Source: Desulfovibrio sp. DV (GTDB lineage: Bacteria; Desulfobacterota; Desulfovibrionia; Desulfovibrionales; Desulfovibrionaceae). Taken from it: a DNA stretch of 64,000 bases. Position 1 is the first letter of the stretch. Each line of letters opens with the position of its first letter. Location of the stretch: contig NZ_MLBG01000001.1 in assembly GCF_001936595.1 (NCBI RefSeq), positions 62,001-126,000 of the forward strand, read 5' to 3'. Under the pieces are notes generated by a model. It did no database searches. It saw only the letters and a program-made list of their open reading frames with translations, and was not told the origin of the DNA. Position numbers and translations under genes: made by a program. This document shows positions 1-9,529 of the stretch, one piece after another.

Positions 1-158
1 CCCCTCTTGGCGCGAAGGTCTGATTTCCCGGGCTGTTGCCGATTGTCACCGGTTTGCCACAAAGCCATGGCGCGATCGTCATGGGCAGGCTGCATACGGA
101 GTACGGCCGGGCCGGTCTTCGGACCGTACGGGCACATCGCGCAAGGACGGCTTGCCCC

Positions 159-920
159 ATGCAGCAGAGCGTCAAAATGGCCGCCGAGACCCTGGATTTC
201 TATTACGGCCGGTTCCGGGCTTTGGAAGGCATCAATCTCGAGATCCCCGAACATCAGGTCACGGCCCTGATCGGTCCTTCGGGCTGCGGCAAATCCACAT
301 TCCTGCGGTGCCTAAACCGCATGAACGATCTCATCCCCGGCACGCGCACCGAAGGGGCCGTGCTGCTCGACGGCGTCAAGGTCAACGTGCCAAGCCTCGA
401 TGTGGTCGAACTGCGGCGCAAGGTGGGCATGGTCTTTCAAAAACCCAACCCCTTCCCCAAGACCATCTTTGAAAACGTGGCCTACGGGCTGCGGGTGGGC
501 GGGGTGACCGATCGCAATTTCATTTCCGCCCAGGTGGAAAAGAGCCTGATTTCGGCCGGCCTTTTCACCGAGGTCAAGGACCGGCTGTACGACTCGGCCC
601 TGGGCCTGTCCGGCGGCCAGCAGCAGCGCCTGTGCATCGCCCGGGCCGTGGCCCTGGAGCCGGAAGTGCTCCTCATGGACGAACCGGCCTCGGCCCTTGA
701 CCCCATCGCCACCCAGAAGATCGAAGAGCTGATCGCCGAACTCAAGCGCAACTACACCATCGTCATCGTCACCCACAGTATGCAGCAGGCAGCGCGGGTC
801 TCGGACCTCACCGCCTTTTTCTACATGGGCAAACTCGTCGAAGTCGGCCCCACTGAAGCCATTTTTACCCGTCCGGCCAACCAGCAGACCGAAGACTACG
901 TGACCGGCCGTTTCGGCTAG
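159..920 (+). CDS. pstB: Phosphate ABC transporter ATP-binding protein PstB
   Basis: ATPase subunit of the high-affinity phosphate importer PstSCAB, acting at the inner face of the cytoplasmic membrane. The 253-residue product has all ABC motifs: Walker A GPSGCGKS (about residues 39-46), the PstB-typical FQKPNPFP after the Q-loop, signature LSGGQQQR, Walker B VLLMDEP and the H-loop THSM. The frame is open further upstream to 36, but the ATG at 159 is preferred: it has AAGGA about 12 bases upstream and gives the normal PstB N-terminus (LDFYYG near residue 12). pstS, pstC and pstA must lie left of the window; bases 1-158 show no convincing gene. phoU follows after 71 bp, the usual order. Length and motifs are complete. 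Confidence 0.96.
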   Translation: MQQSVKMAAETLDFYYGRFRALEGINLEIPEHQVTALIGPSGCGKSTFLRCLNRMNDLIPGTRTEGAVLLDGVKVNVPSLDVVELRRKVGMVFQKPNPFPKTIFENVAYGLRVGGVTDRNFISAQVEKSLISAGLFTEVKDRLYDSALGLSGGQQQRLCIARAVALEPEVLLMDEPASALDPIATQKIEELIAELKRNYTIVIVTHSMQQAARVSDLTAFFYMGKLVEVGPTEAIFTRPANQQTEDYVTGRFG

Positions 921-991
921 GCCGCGTCCGATTCTCTTTGGTCCTGTCCGTGACGCCAAACGAGAGACGCCCAGACGTCGGGAGTGCAGCA

Positions 992-1657
992 ATGGAAACC
1001 AGAGCCCATTTTCATGCCGAGTTGGAGGCCCTCAAGGGGCGTGTCGTTGCCCTGTGCGGCCAAGCCGAGGCCTCCCGCCAGGGCGCTGTGGCCGCCTATC
1101 TCGGCCGAGATCTGGCCCTGGCCAGACAGGTCATCGAGGCCGACCGGGCCATCAACCAGAATACCTGCGACATCGATGAGGCCTGCCTCAAGCTTCTGGC
1201 CCTGGAACAACCCGTAGCCCTGGATCTGCGCCGCATTGTCGGCTATGCCCGGGTGGTGATCAATCTGGAACGGCTGGCTGACGAGGCCGTCAATATTGCC
1301 GAGGGGGCGCTGGCCGGGGCCGGGCTGCCGGGCGATTGCGACGGGATGCTGGTGGCGCTTTCCGACCATGTGGCCGCCATGTTCGCCCTGGCGACCAGGG
1401 CCTTTGTCGATGACGACGTGGACGCGGCCATGGAAGTGTGCCGTTTCGATGAGCGGGCTCGTGAATTGGCGGTTTCCGCCATGCGTTGCATCACCGAGGC
1501 CCTGTCCCAGTGCCAGGCCACCCCCGAGACCGGCGTGCGGGCCATCCTGGCCTGCCGCAGTTTTGAACGCATGGCCGCCCATGCCGCCAACCTCGGCGAA
1601 ATCCTGGTCTTTATCGTCAAGGGCGTCATCCTCAGCCAGAAATGCCAGCCTCGTTAA
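992..1657 (+). CDS. phoU: Phosphate signalling regulator PhoU
   Basis: Helical PhoU protein of 221 residues that in known systems links PstSCAB to the PhoR/PhoB phosphate response. It begins METRAHFHAELEALK and contains two PhoU repeats; the segments around ADRAINQNTCDIDEACL and DERARELAVSAMRC resemble the metal-binding helices of the family, and RRIVGYARVVINLERLADEAVNIAE is the conserved core. The ATG at 992 has GGAG eight bases upstream; the frame extends to 938 but without family similarity. It lies 71 bp after pstB. The last 16 bases overlap the start of the next gene, which suggests translational coupling to the kinase-like protein. Confidence 0.93.
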   Translation: METRAHFHAELEALKGRVVALCGQAEASRQGAVAAYLGRDLALARQVIEADRAINQNTCDIDEACLKLLALEQPVALDLRRIVGYARVVINLERLADEAVNIAEGALAGAGLPGDCDGMLVALSDHVAAMFALATRAFVDDDVDAAMEVCRFDERARELAVSAMRCITEALSQCQATPETGVRAILACRSFERMAAHAANLGEILVFIVKGVILSQKCQPR

Positions 1658-2733
1658 CCGTGAACGCCGATCACACCACGGGCCATGCCCCGGCAACCTG
1701 CGCCGCTGTGATTGCGGCCAGCCGGATGGCTCTGCCCTATACCCTGGATCTGCTTCTGGCCGGGGTCCGATTGGCCGTTGGCACCAACAGCCCGGCCCTG
1801 GCCGAGGCCCTGGCCCGCCATTATGCGGAATTCGCCGGCGACGGGGGCGCGCCCGATGTGGTGGTGTCTGCCATTGACGGGAACTCCCCCGGGTTTGAGT
1901 TGCCCTTTGTGCGGCACGGCGAGGCCGGAGCCAAGGAAGAATACGTTGACCTGCCCGACGGCCGGATCGTGCGCAAGCGTCGGACCGGCCTGTGGCTCGT
2001 GTTCGGCCAGGCCGGCAACTGCGTCCTCGGACCATGCGCCGGGCAGCCGCAGCAGGTGGTCAACGCGATAAACGCCCGTCTGGCCGACTTTGAACTGTGC
2101 CGGGGAGCGCGTCTGCTCCACGCCGCCGGGGTGGCCACCGCCTCGGCCGGCCTGGCCATTTCCGGCTTTGCCGGAGCCGGCAAATCCACCCTGGCCCTGG
2201 AGATCATGCGCCACGGCGCGGATTTTCTCACCAACGACCGGGCTCTCGTCAACGCCGATGCCTCGGGCCTCTACCTCACCGGCATCGCCCGGCCTCCCCG
2301 GGTCAACCCCGGCACGATCCTGGCCAACGACAGGCTGCACAGCCTTCTTTCCGACGACGAGCGCGTTGCCTATGCCGGGCTGCCCAGCCGGGAGTTGTGG
2401 GAGCTTGAACGCAAATACGATGCGCCCATCGCCGCTTGCTTCGGTCCGGGACGGGTGCGGCTGCGGGCCAGACTGGCCGCCCTGGTGGTCCTGGCCTGGA
2501 AACCCGACGGCGGAGAGATGCAGGCGAAGTGGACCACGCTTTCCAGCCGCAGCGATCTGTTGCCGGCTTTGGCCAAGGACCTGGGCGTGCTCTTCGGGCA
2601 CGGTCCCCGTCCGGCCGCTCATGCCGACTATCTGGCCCTGCTTGGCCAGTGCCCGGTCCTGGCCGTGACCGGCGGCGTGGATTTTTCCCGGGCTGCCGCC
2701 CTGTGCCTGGACGCCCTGGCCCAGGGCGCATAA
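1642..2733 (+). CDS. HprK-related kinase B (GAK system)
   Basis: A 363-residue protein with a C-terminal P-loop domain related to HPr kinase/phosphorylase. The Walker A motif GFAGAGKST is at about residues 175-183, followed by TNDR near 197-200, as in the HprK-related kinase B family. That family occurs with a CofD-like protein and an ATP-grasp enzyme in the GAK (Grasp/CofD/Kinase) system of delta-proteobacteria, whose substrate is unknown. The next gene here is the CofD-like member, which supports the call. The start overlaps the 3' end of phoU by 16 bp. Association with phosphate genes may be regulatory or accidental. No HPr protein is visible nearby. Family assignment is from memory of motifs and context. 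Confidence 0.8.
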   Translation: MPASLTVNADHTTGHAPATCAAVIAASRMALPYTLDLLLAGVRLAVGTNSPALAEALARHYAEFAGDGGAPDVVVSAIDGNSPGFELPFVRHGEAGAKEEYVDLPDGRIVRKRRTGLWLVFGQAGNCVLGPCAGQPQQVVNAINARLADFELCRGARLLHAAGVATASAGLAISGFAGAGKSTLALEIMRHGADFLTNDRALVNADASGLYLTGIARPPRVNPGTILANDRLHSLLSDDERVAYAGLPSRELWELERKYDAPIAACFGPGRVRLRARLAALVVLAWKPDGGEMQAKWTTLSSRSDLLPALAKDLGVLFGHGPRPAAHADYLALLGQCPVLAVTGGVDFSRAAALCLDALAQGA

Positions 2734-2809
2734 CTCGTTTGCCGTCCGCAACAGCGGACCCGCATTGCCAGAAAGGAACCGTCGTGCCAGAGAGCAAAGC
2801 CACCCCCGG

Positions 2810-3993
2810 GTGACCATCACCCGGACCGTCCGTTTACCCGATCCGTCGCGGGCCGCGCTTTACCGTCGCGCCCGGAGCTCGGGCCAAGGCTCCTTTTTTT
2901 CAGCGGCGGCACGGCCCTTCGCCATCTCAGTGAAACCCTGATCGAATACACCGCCAAATCCATCCATCTGATCACGCCCTTTGATTCCGGCGGCTCCTCG
3001 GCCGTGCTGCGCCGGGCCTTTGCCATGCCGGCCGTGGGCGATCTGCGCAATCGCATCATGGCCCTGGCCGACCGCTCCATCACCGGCAACCCGGCCGTGT
3101 TCGACCTCTTTGCCTTTCGCCTGCCCAAAGACGCCTCCCCGGACGAACTGGCCGCCCGCCTCGGCCGCCTGATCAATGGCGAGGACCCCCTTATCCGGCG
3201 GGTGCCCGATCCGCTGCGCAAGATCATCCGCACCCATCTGCGCTTTTTCGAGGCGCGCCGCCCCAAGGACTTTGATCTGCGCGGGGCCAGTATCGGCAAC
3301 TGCATCCTGACCGGCGGCTACTTCAATTACAACCGGATGCTCGACCCGGTCATCTACCTCTTCATGCAACTGGTGGAAGCCCGGGGCGTGGTGCGGCCCA
3401 TTGTCAATGCCGACCTGCATCTGGCTTGCGAACTGGCCGACGGCCAGGTCCTTCTCGGCCAGCATTGCATGACCGGCAAGGAAGCCGCCCCCATCGCCTC
3501 GCCCATCACCCGGCTGTGGCTGACGGCCACCCTTGACGACCCGACCCCGGTCACCGTGCGCATCCGGGAAAAGACCGACAAACTCATCCGGCAGGCCGAC
3601 GTCATCTGCTATCCCTACGGCAGCTTCTATTCGAGCCTGCTGGCCAACCTGCTGCCCCAGGGCGTCGGCGACGCGGTCGTGGCCACCAACTGTCCCAAGG
3701 TCTACATCCCAAACCTCGGCCATGACCCCGAGCAGCAAGGAATGACCGTGGCCGGACAGACAGCCCGGCTTCTTGAGGCCTTGCAAACCGGCTGCACCCG
3801 GTCCTGCCGGCGCGAGGACCTCCTGCACTTCGTTGTGGTGGACAGCAAGGGCGCACACTACGACGCTCCCCTGGATATTGCCGCCATCCGGCGTCTTGGC
3901 GTGGAAGTCGTGGATGTGCCCCTGGCCCGGGAGGACAATCCCGGCCAGGCCGACAGCCGCAAGGTGGCCGAGTTGCTGTTGTCGCTGGCCTGA
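2810..3993 (+). pseudogene. CofD-like GAK-system protein, apparent frameshift near the 5' end
   Basis: CofD-like (2-phospho-lactate transferase-fold) protein. The GTG at 2810 gives VTITRTVRLPDPSRAALYRR. The family-like continuation PELGPRLLFFSGGTALRHL, then SIHLITPFDSGGSSA and a 329-residue body from 3004, is in the -1 frame. Joining the two needs one extra base in the C-run at 2871-2873. The GGT and DSGGSS motifs that bind the nucleotide-linked substrate in CofD proteins are intact after the shift. A further upstream candidate start (GTG 2784, with AAAGGA before it) ends after nine codons at 2813 and would also need a one-base correction. Either the gene is decaying or the sequence has indels here; the shift is at a short homopolymer. 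No ATP-grasp partner follows. Confidence 0.75.
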
Positions 3994-4159
3994 GCTGACG
4001 GGCTTTGCCCTTGTCCGGGAGATGCCCAGGGCTCGTGGCCCCGGCTGCTTGTCGCCGGCCCTTTCCTGGCGACGTCGCAAGGTTCCCTTTCCTACGCTGG
4101 CGGTGCCCGGCACAGCCCCGGGCAGAAGCCGGGCGAAGGCCGGGCCTGGACACGAACGT

Positions 4160-4194
4160 ATCCGGCCCGCCGCCTGGGGGGCGACGGGCCGGAT
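4160..4194. terminator. Hairpin between convergent genes
   Basis: Arms ATCCGGCCCG and CGGGCCGGAT, extended by CGCC/GGCG with one bulge, surround a short G-rich loop. It sits between the convergent CofD-like and hemerythrin genes, the usual place for a bidirectional terminator, but neither side has a clear T-run. Confidence 0.45.
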
Positions 4195-4225
4195 GCGCTG
4201 TCAGATATGGCGGGAAAAATGGGGG

Positions 4226-4633
4226 TTAGCCGGAAAGAGCCTGGGTCCGGACGAACCGTCCCAGCGCCTTGTCTTCACGCTGGATGTGGCTGAGGAACCA
4301 ATCCTTGAGAAAAGCCAGGATGTCAGCCAGCATCTGCTCGCTTACCACTCCAAATTCTTTCTCGATTTCAAAAAAAATGATGTGATTGACGAAAAGCTCG
4401 TGCTGTTGGCGATGGGCTTCAAGGTCCGGGTAGCCCATATCCAGCATGAGTTCCGTCTCAAGCTCGAAATGGTCGTGTAGATAATTGCGTAGAAAATGCA
4501 GGGCCTGGGTGGTTGTGGCCTCGTCCGCCTGGTTTTTGCGGGTGGCTAAATCGTTTATAAGGGCAATGATGGATTGGTGCTGGGCATCGATTTCATCGAC
4601 ACCGACAGCCAGAGATTCGTCCCATGCGATCAT
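4226..4633 (-). CDS. Bacteriohemerythrin
   Basis: Oxygen-binding di-iron protein of 135 residues with a single hemerythrin domain. All seven iron ligands are visible when numbered from the ATG at 4633: H19, H55, E59, H74, H78, H116 and D121 (motifs DAQHQ, HDHFELE, HRQQH, HIQRED). In anaerobes such proteins sense or carry oxygen. The frame opens at 4666, but the ATG at 4633 has GGAG six bases upstream, whereas the ATG at 4645 has no room for a ribosome site. No sensor or chemotaxis domain is attached, so a free cytoplasmic carrier or scavenger is likely. It converges on the CofD-like gene. Confidence 0.9.
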   Translation of the reverse strand: MIAWDESLAVGVDEIDAQHQSIIALINDLATRKNQADEATTTQALHFLRNYLHDHFELETELMLDMGYPDLEAHRQQHELFVNHIIFFEIEKEFGVVSEQMLADILAFLKDWFLSHIQREDKALGRFVRTQALSG

Positions 4634-4886
4634 GCAATGCTCCATACCTCTTGGCGGATGCGTCACTGCCTCAGGCCGGCAGCAGGCTCGTTATTCTTTG
4701 ACCATGCCATAGCGCACTCTGAAGTCAAGAGTGGTCGGGCAGTGGCCTCGCCACACGTTGATTCCAAACACGGCAGCCCCGGAAAAGAAGGGCTTTTTGA
4801 AACCCCAGGCTTCCCAACAGCGGCTGGCTTGGCGTAGGGTCGGGTCTCGTTGGTTGTCCTGACAGATCATATCCCGGAGATCCATT

Positions 4887-5696
4887 ATGCTTGATACCCG
4901 TATGCTTGCCGCGCTCATTGCCGTTGCCACCCTGCTTTTGCCTGCCTGCCGGACCGGACAGACTACGGCTGCCCCGGCTGCCCGGCCCACGGCGCAACAG
5001 CCGTTGGCTGTCGGCCCCTCCCCACTGGCCGGTTCGAGCCAGCTCGTCCTGGTGGTGGCTGAGAGCTTCAACGACAATCAGGCCCGCCTGCGCCGTTTCG
5101 AGCGCCAGGGGGGCGGGAGTTGGCGGCCGGTCGGCGACGACGTGGCCGTGACCCTGGGCAAGAACGGTCTGGCCTGGGGCCGGGGACTGCACCGTGCGGT
5201 CCCGGGGGATGGTCCGACCAAGGTGGAGGGCGATGGCCGGTCGCCGGCCGGGGTATTCACCTTCAGCACGGCCTTTGCCTACCGTCCCGAGGATACCTGG
5301 CAGCCGACGAAGATGCCCATGCACCGGGTCACGGGCCAGACGGTGTGCGTGGAAACCATCAATTCCAAATGGTACAACCGCATTGTGGACGAAAATACGG
5401 TTGCGGAGGTGGACTGGACTGCACCCGACCGGATGCTGCGGCCGGACGGGCTGTACCGCTACGGCCTTATGGTCGACCACAACGCCCCGGATACCCAGCC
5501 CGGTGCGGGATCGTGCATCTTTTTTCATTTGTGGCGTCGTCCGGGCGCGCCCACGGTCGGCTGCACGGCCATGAACGAGCCGGCCATGCAGGCGGTACTG
5601 GCCTGGATGGACGCGTCGAAAAACCGCTTTTGGTGCAGTTGCCGCGGGCTGAGTTGGAGCGGCTGGCTCCGGCCTGGGGAGTGCCGGAGCTTGTGA
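4887..5696 (+). CDS. L,D-transpeptidase (YkuD) lipoprotein, 3' end frameshifted
   Basis: Exported YkuD-family enzyme that cross-links peptidoglycan or attaches proteins to it. The N-terminus is a lipoprotein signal: hydrophobic residues 6-18 and lipobox LLPAC. The catalytic region has HLWRRPGAPTVGCTAM, the HX(n)GCT motif with the active-site cysteine. After ASKN the frame as read gives a cysteine-rich tail unlike the family. One extra A in the five-A run at 5619-5623 would give SKKPLLVQLPRAELERLAPA and end at 5722, a normal family C-terminus. The defect removes only about the last 30 residues and leaves the catalytic core, so activity may survive even if real. Hairpin 5741-5774 follows. Confidence 0.88.
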   Translation: MLDTRMLAALIAVATLLLPACRTGQTTAAPAARPTAQQPLAVGPSPLAGSSQLVLVVAESFNDNQARLRRFERQGGGSWRPVGDDVAVTLGKNGLAWGRGLHRAVPGDGPTKVEGDGRSPAGVFTFSTAFAYRPEDTWQPTKMPMHRVTGQTVCVETINSKWYNRIVDENTVAEVDWTAPDRMLRPDGLYRYGLMVDHNAPDTQPGAGSCIFFHLWRRPGAPTVGCTAMNEPAMQAVLAWMDASKNRFWCSCRGLSWSGWLRPGECRSL

Positions 5697-5740
5697 CCTA
5701 TAAGACGGTCAAGGGCGACTAGGGGGAATTGAACATTGGC

Positions 5741-5774
5741 TTCCCGCCGCCTCCCGCACGGGGGGCGGCGGGAA
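5741..5774. terminator. Bidirectional hairpin terminator
   Basis: Arms TTCCCGCCGCC and GGCGGCGGGAA enclose about 12 bases between the convergent L,D-transpeptidase and TPR genes. There is no long T-run on either strand, so this is a stable hairpin judged by position. Confidence 0.55.
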
Positions 5775-5803
5775 CCGTGTGCTGCGATAGGGCGGGCGAG
5801 GGG

Positions 5804-6622
5804 TCAGGCCGTTTCGGGCTCTTTGCCTTGTTTTTTGAGGGAGTAGTTGAGAAGTTTGCGGGCTTCGACAAATTCCGGGGACAGGCGAAGGGCCAGTCGT
5901 GAGGCTTTCTCGGCCTTGTCCCAGCGTTCCCAGTCCACGTAGAGCCGGCCCAGATTGAAATAGAGATTGGGGTCGGACTTGGCGAACTCCGCCGCCCGCA
6001 TGAAATACTTCTCGGCGATGTCGAATTTGCGCAGCTTGCGCAAAACAATGGCGATGCGATTGTAATGGTGGATCTGGTCCGGCGAGAGTTCGATGGCCTC
6101 GTCAAGATAGGTGAAGGCCTCCTCGAAGAGTCCCCCGCCGATGAAAAGCTCGGCGATACGGGCGCGCAGGTCGGCGTCGCGGGGATGTTCCCGGGCCAGC
6201 TTTTCCAGCAGGATCTTGGCTTCGTCGACACGCTTTTCCTCGATAAGAAGCTTGCCTTCGGCCAGCCCCTTCTCGATGCGATTCTCCATGTCGGCCATGA
6301 TGTCTTTGGCTTCTTCGACAGCCGTGGCCTGAAGCTCGGTCAGCACATTGAGGAGCTGTTCGATCAACTCTTTCTCGCTGCCCGGCTTGTAGTCAAGGAT
6401 GAGCGGATAGACCTTGCGCAGGTTGCGGTCGCCGTTTAAGTGCAGCACCGCATCCGTGATGATCTTGGAAAATTCTTCTTTCTCGGAGCGAATAAGCGGT
6501 GTGCGCATGACCGCAGCAACGGCTTCATACAAGGCCGAGACGGCTGGCAGGGGTTTGGCCTGCTTGAGGTACGTCCCGACCTTGTTGATCTGCGACCGGG
6601 CTTTGGTCAGTTCAGCGGACAT
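5804..6622 (-). CDS. TPR-repeat protein
   Basis: A 272-residue soluble protein. The first half (to about residue 110) is helical and carries no recognised domain. From about residue 115 it is made of tetratricopeptide-like repeats (AEGKLLIEEKRVDEAKILLEKLA, LFIGGGLFEEAFTYLDEAIEL, VLRKLRKFDIAEKYFMRAAEF, YVDWERWDKAEKASRLAL). No signal peptide or membrane segment. TPRs mediate protein-protein contacts; the partner is unknown. It lies 27 bp downstream of carA on the same strand and may be co-transcribed with it. It resembles the TPR proteins at 24662 and 25419 in style but is not an obvious duplicate. Confidence 0.85.
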   Translation of the reverse strand: MSAELTKARSQINKVGTYLKQAKPLPAVSALYEAVAAVMRTPLIRSEKEEFSKIITDAVLHLNGDRNLRKVYPLILDYKPGSEKELIEQLLNVLTELQATAVEEAKDIMADMENRIEKGLAEGKLLIEEKRVDEAKILLEKLAREHPRDADLRARIAELFIGGGLFEEAFTYLDEAIELSPDQIHHYNRIAIVLRKLRKFDIAEKYFMRAAEFAKSDPNLYFNLGRLYVDWERWDKAEKASRLALRLSPEFVEARKLLNYSLKKQGKEPETA

Positions 6623-6649
6623 TGATCCCCGGCGTGACGGCGCTCGTGG

Positions 6650-7777
6650 TTATTTGCCCGTCTCCCGGCGCACGAGGTTGCGGAAACGGGTGAAGAAGTA
6701 GCGGCTGTCATGTGGCCCCGGCGCTGCCTCCGGATGGTACTGGATGGCGATGACAGGCTTTGTCTTGTGGGCAAAGCCCTCAAGTGTATTGTCGTTTAGG
6801 TTGACGTGGGTCAACTCTACGTCGGACAGGCTTTCGATGTCCACGCAAAAACCGTGGTTTTGCGAGGAAATTTCAATGCGTCCGGTCTCCAGATCCTTGA
6901 CCGGATGATTGAGGCCATGGTGTCCGAACTTGAGCTTGAAGGTCCGTCCGCCAAGGGCCAGCCCCAGGAGCTGATGGCCCAGGCAGATGCCGGCCAGGGG
7001 GTAGTCGTTGACCAAAAGCGAGGTGGTGTGGACCAGATCGGTCAGGGCGGCCGGGTCGCCGGGTCCGGGGGACAGGAAGATGGCGTCCGGGCCGAGCTTG
7101 CGCACCGCTTCGGCCGAGGTGGTGTAGGGCACGACCAGCATGTCGAACCCCTGGGCCGTGAGCAACCGCAGGATGTTCCACTTGATGCCCATGTCAAAGA
7201 CCACGAGTCTCGGTCCGGTTCCGGGCCAGGCATAGGTCCCGTCGACGATTGTGGCCGGGACCATGGCCGAACCCGTCCAGGTGAAGGGCGCGTCGCAGCA
7301 TACCCGGTCGGCCAGCCCCAGGCCTTCCATGGACGGCAGGCCCTTGGCCGCGTCCACGATGCGCTGGGGATCGGACACGTCGGTCGAGATGTAGCCGCGC
7401 ATGGCCCCGTGCAGGCGCAGATGGCGGGTGAGCGCCCGGGTGTCGATGCCTTCGATGCCGGTAATGCCCTGGCTGGTCAGATAGTCGGGCAGGGTCATGG
7501 TGGAGCGCCAGTTGGACGGCTCCTTGCAGCATTCCTTGACGATGAATCCGGCCACGCGGATGTGGGCCGATTCCACGTCGTCGGGGTTGATGCCGTAGTT
7601 GCCGACATGGGGATAAGTCATGCACACCATCTGCCCGGTATAGGACGGGTCGGTGAGCACTTCCTGGTAACCGGTCATGCCGGTGTTGAAGATGACTTCG
7701 CCCCCGGCGGTGCCCTCGCCGGTAAAAGTGTGGCCGTGAAACAAGGTGCCGTCTTCGAGGGCCAGGATGGCTTTCAT
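6650..7777 (-). CDS. carA: Carbamoyl-phosphate synthase small subunit
   Basis: Glutamine amidotransferase subunit of carbamoyl-phosphate synthase. It releases ammonia from glutamine for the CarB subunit, feeding arginine and pyrimidine synthesis in the cytosol. The 375-residue length is normal. The N-terminal CPSase domain has [17 protein letters not shown]. The C-terminal class I GATase domain has nucleophile C265 in [12 protein letters not shown] and the catalytic His-Glu in [14 protein letters not shown]. carB is not in the window, so the two subunits are encoded apart. The gene is followed closely by the TPR gene. Confidence 0.96.
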   Translation of the reverse strand: MKAILALEDGTLFHGHTFTGEGTAGGEVIFNTGMTGYQEVLTDPSYTGQMVCMTYPHVGNYGINPDDVESAHIRVAGFIVKECCKEPSNWRSTMTLPDYLTSQGITGIEGIDTRALTRHLRLHGAMRGYISTDVSDPQRIVDAAKGLPSMEGLGLADRVCCDAPFTWTGSAMVPATIVDGTYAWPGTGPRLVVFDMGIKWNILRLLTAQGFDMLVVPYTTSAEAVRKLGPDAIFLSPGPGDPAALTDLVHTTSLLVNDYPLAGICLGHQLLGLALGGRTFKLKFGHHGLNHPVKDLETGRIEISSQNHGFCVDIESLSDVELTHVNLNDNTLEGFAHKTKPVIAIQYHPEAAPGPHDSRYFFTRFRNLVRRETGK

Positions 7778-7884
7778 GCGTGTCTCCGAGCGTATGCGCT
7801 ATGGGCCGCTGCTTGCGGCCGGCGGCAGGGTATATCGGAATGGGGCCGGGGTAAAGACCGGGTGTCCCCGGGTGCAGCGCTCAC

Positions 7885-8799
7885 TTAAGGCCTCTTGGCC
7901 CGGTGCGCAAGGCCAAGTTCAATCAGTCGGGCAATGAGGTCGGAAAAAGACAGCCCGGCGGTCCTGGCCGAACGGGGCAGGAGGCTGGTCGGCGTCATGC
8001 CCGGAAGCGTGTTGACTTCCAGGAGTTTCAGGCCGTTTTCGGTCAAAATGAAGTCTGACCGGCTGTAGCCGGAAAGCCCCAGGGCTGCATGGGCGGCCAG
8101 ACTGATGCGGCCAAGGGCCTCGGTGACGGCCGGGGCCACCGGGGCCGGGCAGATTTCCTCGGCCGCGTCCGGTTCGTATTTGCTGACATAGTCGAAAAAT
8201 TCCCCGGCCTTGGGACGAATGAGGATGGGCGGCAGGGCCACGTCGCCAAGCACCGCACAGGTCAGTTCCGGCCCGGCCAGACCCTCTTCAATAAGCGCGT
8301 CATCGCCGGCCTCGAAAATCCGGGCCAGGGCGGCCGGCAGTTCGTGTGCCTCCCGCACCAGGGTCATGAGGATGCTCGAGCCGCCAAGATTGGGTTTGAC
8401 AAACCAGGGCAGTGGAAAGTCGGGCTGCGTATCCGTGGCGCTGCCGCGCGGCAAAAAGGTCCAGCGCGGCGTGTCCAGGCCGGCCTCGGTGAAAAGCTGC
8501 TTGGAAGCGGCCTTGGAAAGGGCCAGAAACGACCCGGCCGGACCGCTGCCCTGATAGGGAACCCCGGCGGCGTCGAGCAGGGCCTGGGGCAGTCCGTCCT
8601 CGCCCGGCGCGCCGTGCAGGCTTAGAAACGCGAAATCGCAGGTCTTGGCTGTACGGACAAAGTCCGGGAAATCCCGGGACAGATCATGGAGGACGACCTC
8701 GTGGCCAAGGCTTGCCAGGGCTTTTTCGATCTGCGCGGCGCCGGACAGCGACACCACCCGTTCACTCGACCAGCCGCCCGCAACCAAAAGTACTTTCAT
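7885..8799 (-). CDS. ddl: D-alanine--D-alanine ligase
   Basis: ATP-grasp ligase of 304 residues that makes the D-Ala-D-Ala dipeptide for peptidoglycan. Visible features are the N-terminal [20 protein letters not shown], the conserved [10 protein letters not shown], the ATP-grasp [13 protein letters not shown], and the C-terminal [24 protein letters not shown] with metal-binding Glu and Asn. The frame is open far upstream to 9531, but the ATG at 8799 gives the exact family N-terminus. The start lies inside the 3' end of the upstream HD gene (38-bp overlap), so the two are probably translated together. Confidence 0.95.
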   Translation of the reverse strand: MKVLLVAGGWSSERVVSLSGAAQIEKALASLGHEVVLHDLSRDFPDFVRTAKTCDFAFLSLHGAPGEDGLPQALLDAAGVPYQGSGPAGSFLALSKAASKQLFTEAGLDTPRWTFLPRGSATDTQPDFPLPWFVKPNLGGSSILMTLVREAHELPAALARIFEAGDDALIEEGLAGPELTCAVLGDVALPPILIRPKAGEFFDYVSKYEPDAAEEICPAPVAPAVTEALGRISLAAHAALGLSGYSRSDFILTENGLKLLEVNTLPGMTPTSLLPRSARTAGLSFSDLIARLIELGLAHRAKRP

Positions 8800-9412
8800 G
8801 GATGTCCATGCCCACTGTTTCGGCCAGGGCCCGTTCGATGGCCTCGGCCTGGGTGAAGGACTCGCGGATGCGGGTCCGGATGTATTCCGTCGTGCCGTAG
8901 CGTATGAGCAGATCGTCGAACCGGGACTCCAGGGGAACGATCTGGTTGTGCTTGACCCGCTTGTCGCTGTAAATAAGCGTGAGCGGCAGGAAATCGGCCC
9001 GCAAATCGATGGGGTGGGGCCAGGAGACATGGCACAGCACCCCCTGGGCCAGGGCCGGATTGCCGGTCGTTTCCTGCACCCAGGCCGCACCAAGCTGGCA
9101 GTGGTTGCCGCCGTGGCTGATGGTGTAGGTCTTGGCCAGATCGTGGAGCAGGGCCGCGGCGCGGACTTCGGCCACATTGACCGCAAGGCCGGCCTGCAAC
9201 GCCATTTTGGCCAGGGCCGTGGCCACGCAGGCCACCAGTTCGCTGTGGACCCGGATATTGGGCAACATGCCGTAAGCGTCCCACAACATCCGGCACTCGG
9301 CATCGGTCGGAACGGCCGAAACCCGGGGCATGTCGGCCGGCAGCCGGGCCGGCGGCTCGGGTGGTTGCGCCGAATCCGACGCGGCAAGGGGTGTCTGGGT
9401 GCGTTTGGGCAT
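8762..9412 (-). CDS. HD-domain metal-dependent phosphohydrolase
   Basis: A 216-residue protein. After a proline-rich N-terminal tail of about 35 residues comes an HD domain: H in RVHSELV, the HD doublet in ALLHDLAKT, further His in [11 protein letters not shown] and CHVSWPHP. Such proteins hydrolyse phosphate esters of nucleotides or act in signalling; the substrate here is unknown. The layout resembles HDIG proteins of the YqeK type. The start at 9412 (MPKRTQ) is the first plausible ATG; no strong ribosome site is seen, and an internal ATG (MPRVSAV) is possible. It overlaps ddl by 38 bp and probably forms an operon with it. Confidence 0.8.
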   Translation of the reverse strand: MPKRTQTPLAASDSAQPPEPPARLPADMPRVSAVPTDAECRMLWDAYGMLPNIRVHSELVACVATALAKMALQAGLAVNVAEVRAAALLHDLAKTYTISHGGNHCQLGAAWVQETTGNPALAQGVLCHVSWPHPIDLRADFLPLTLIYSDKRVKHNQIVPLESRFDDLLIRYGTTEYIRTRIRESFTQAEAIERALAETVGMDIHESTFGCGRLVE

Positions 9413-9529
9413 GAGGATGCCGGGCGTGTCTGAAAAAAACGGTTCGCTCCCGGCCTCGGTCCTGATACCAACCCCTGGGAAAAAAGCAAAGGCCGGCGTG
9501 GCCCATGGCCGGGCCGGCAGGGAAATCGC

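Noticed and set aside
20-158. Coding sequence upstream of pstB
   Set aside because: The frame is open from 36 but the 40 extra residues have no PstB similarity and a ribosome site fits the ATG at 159.
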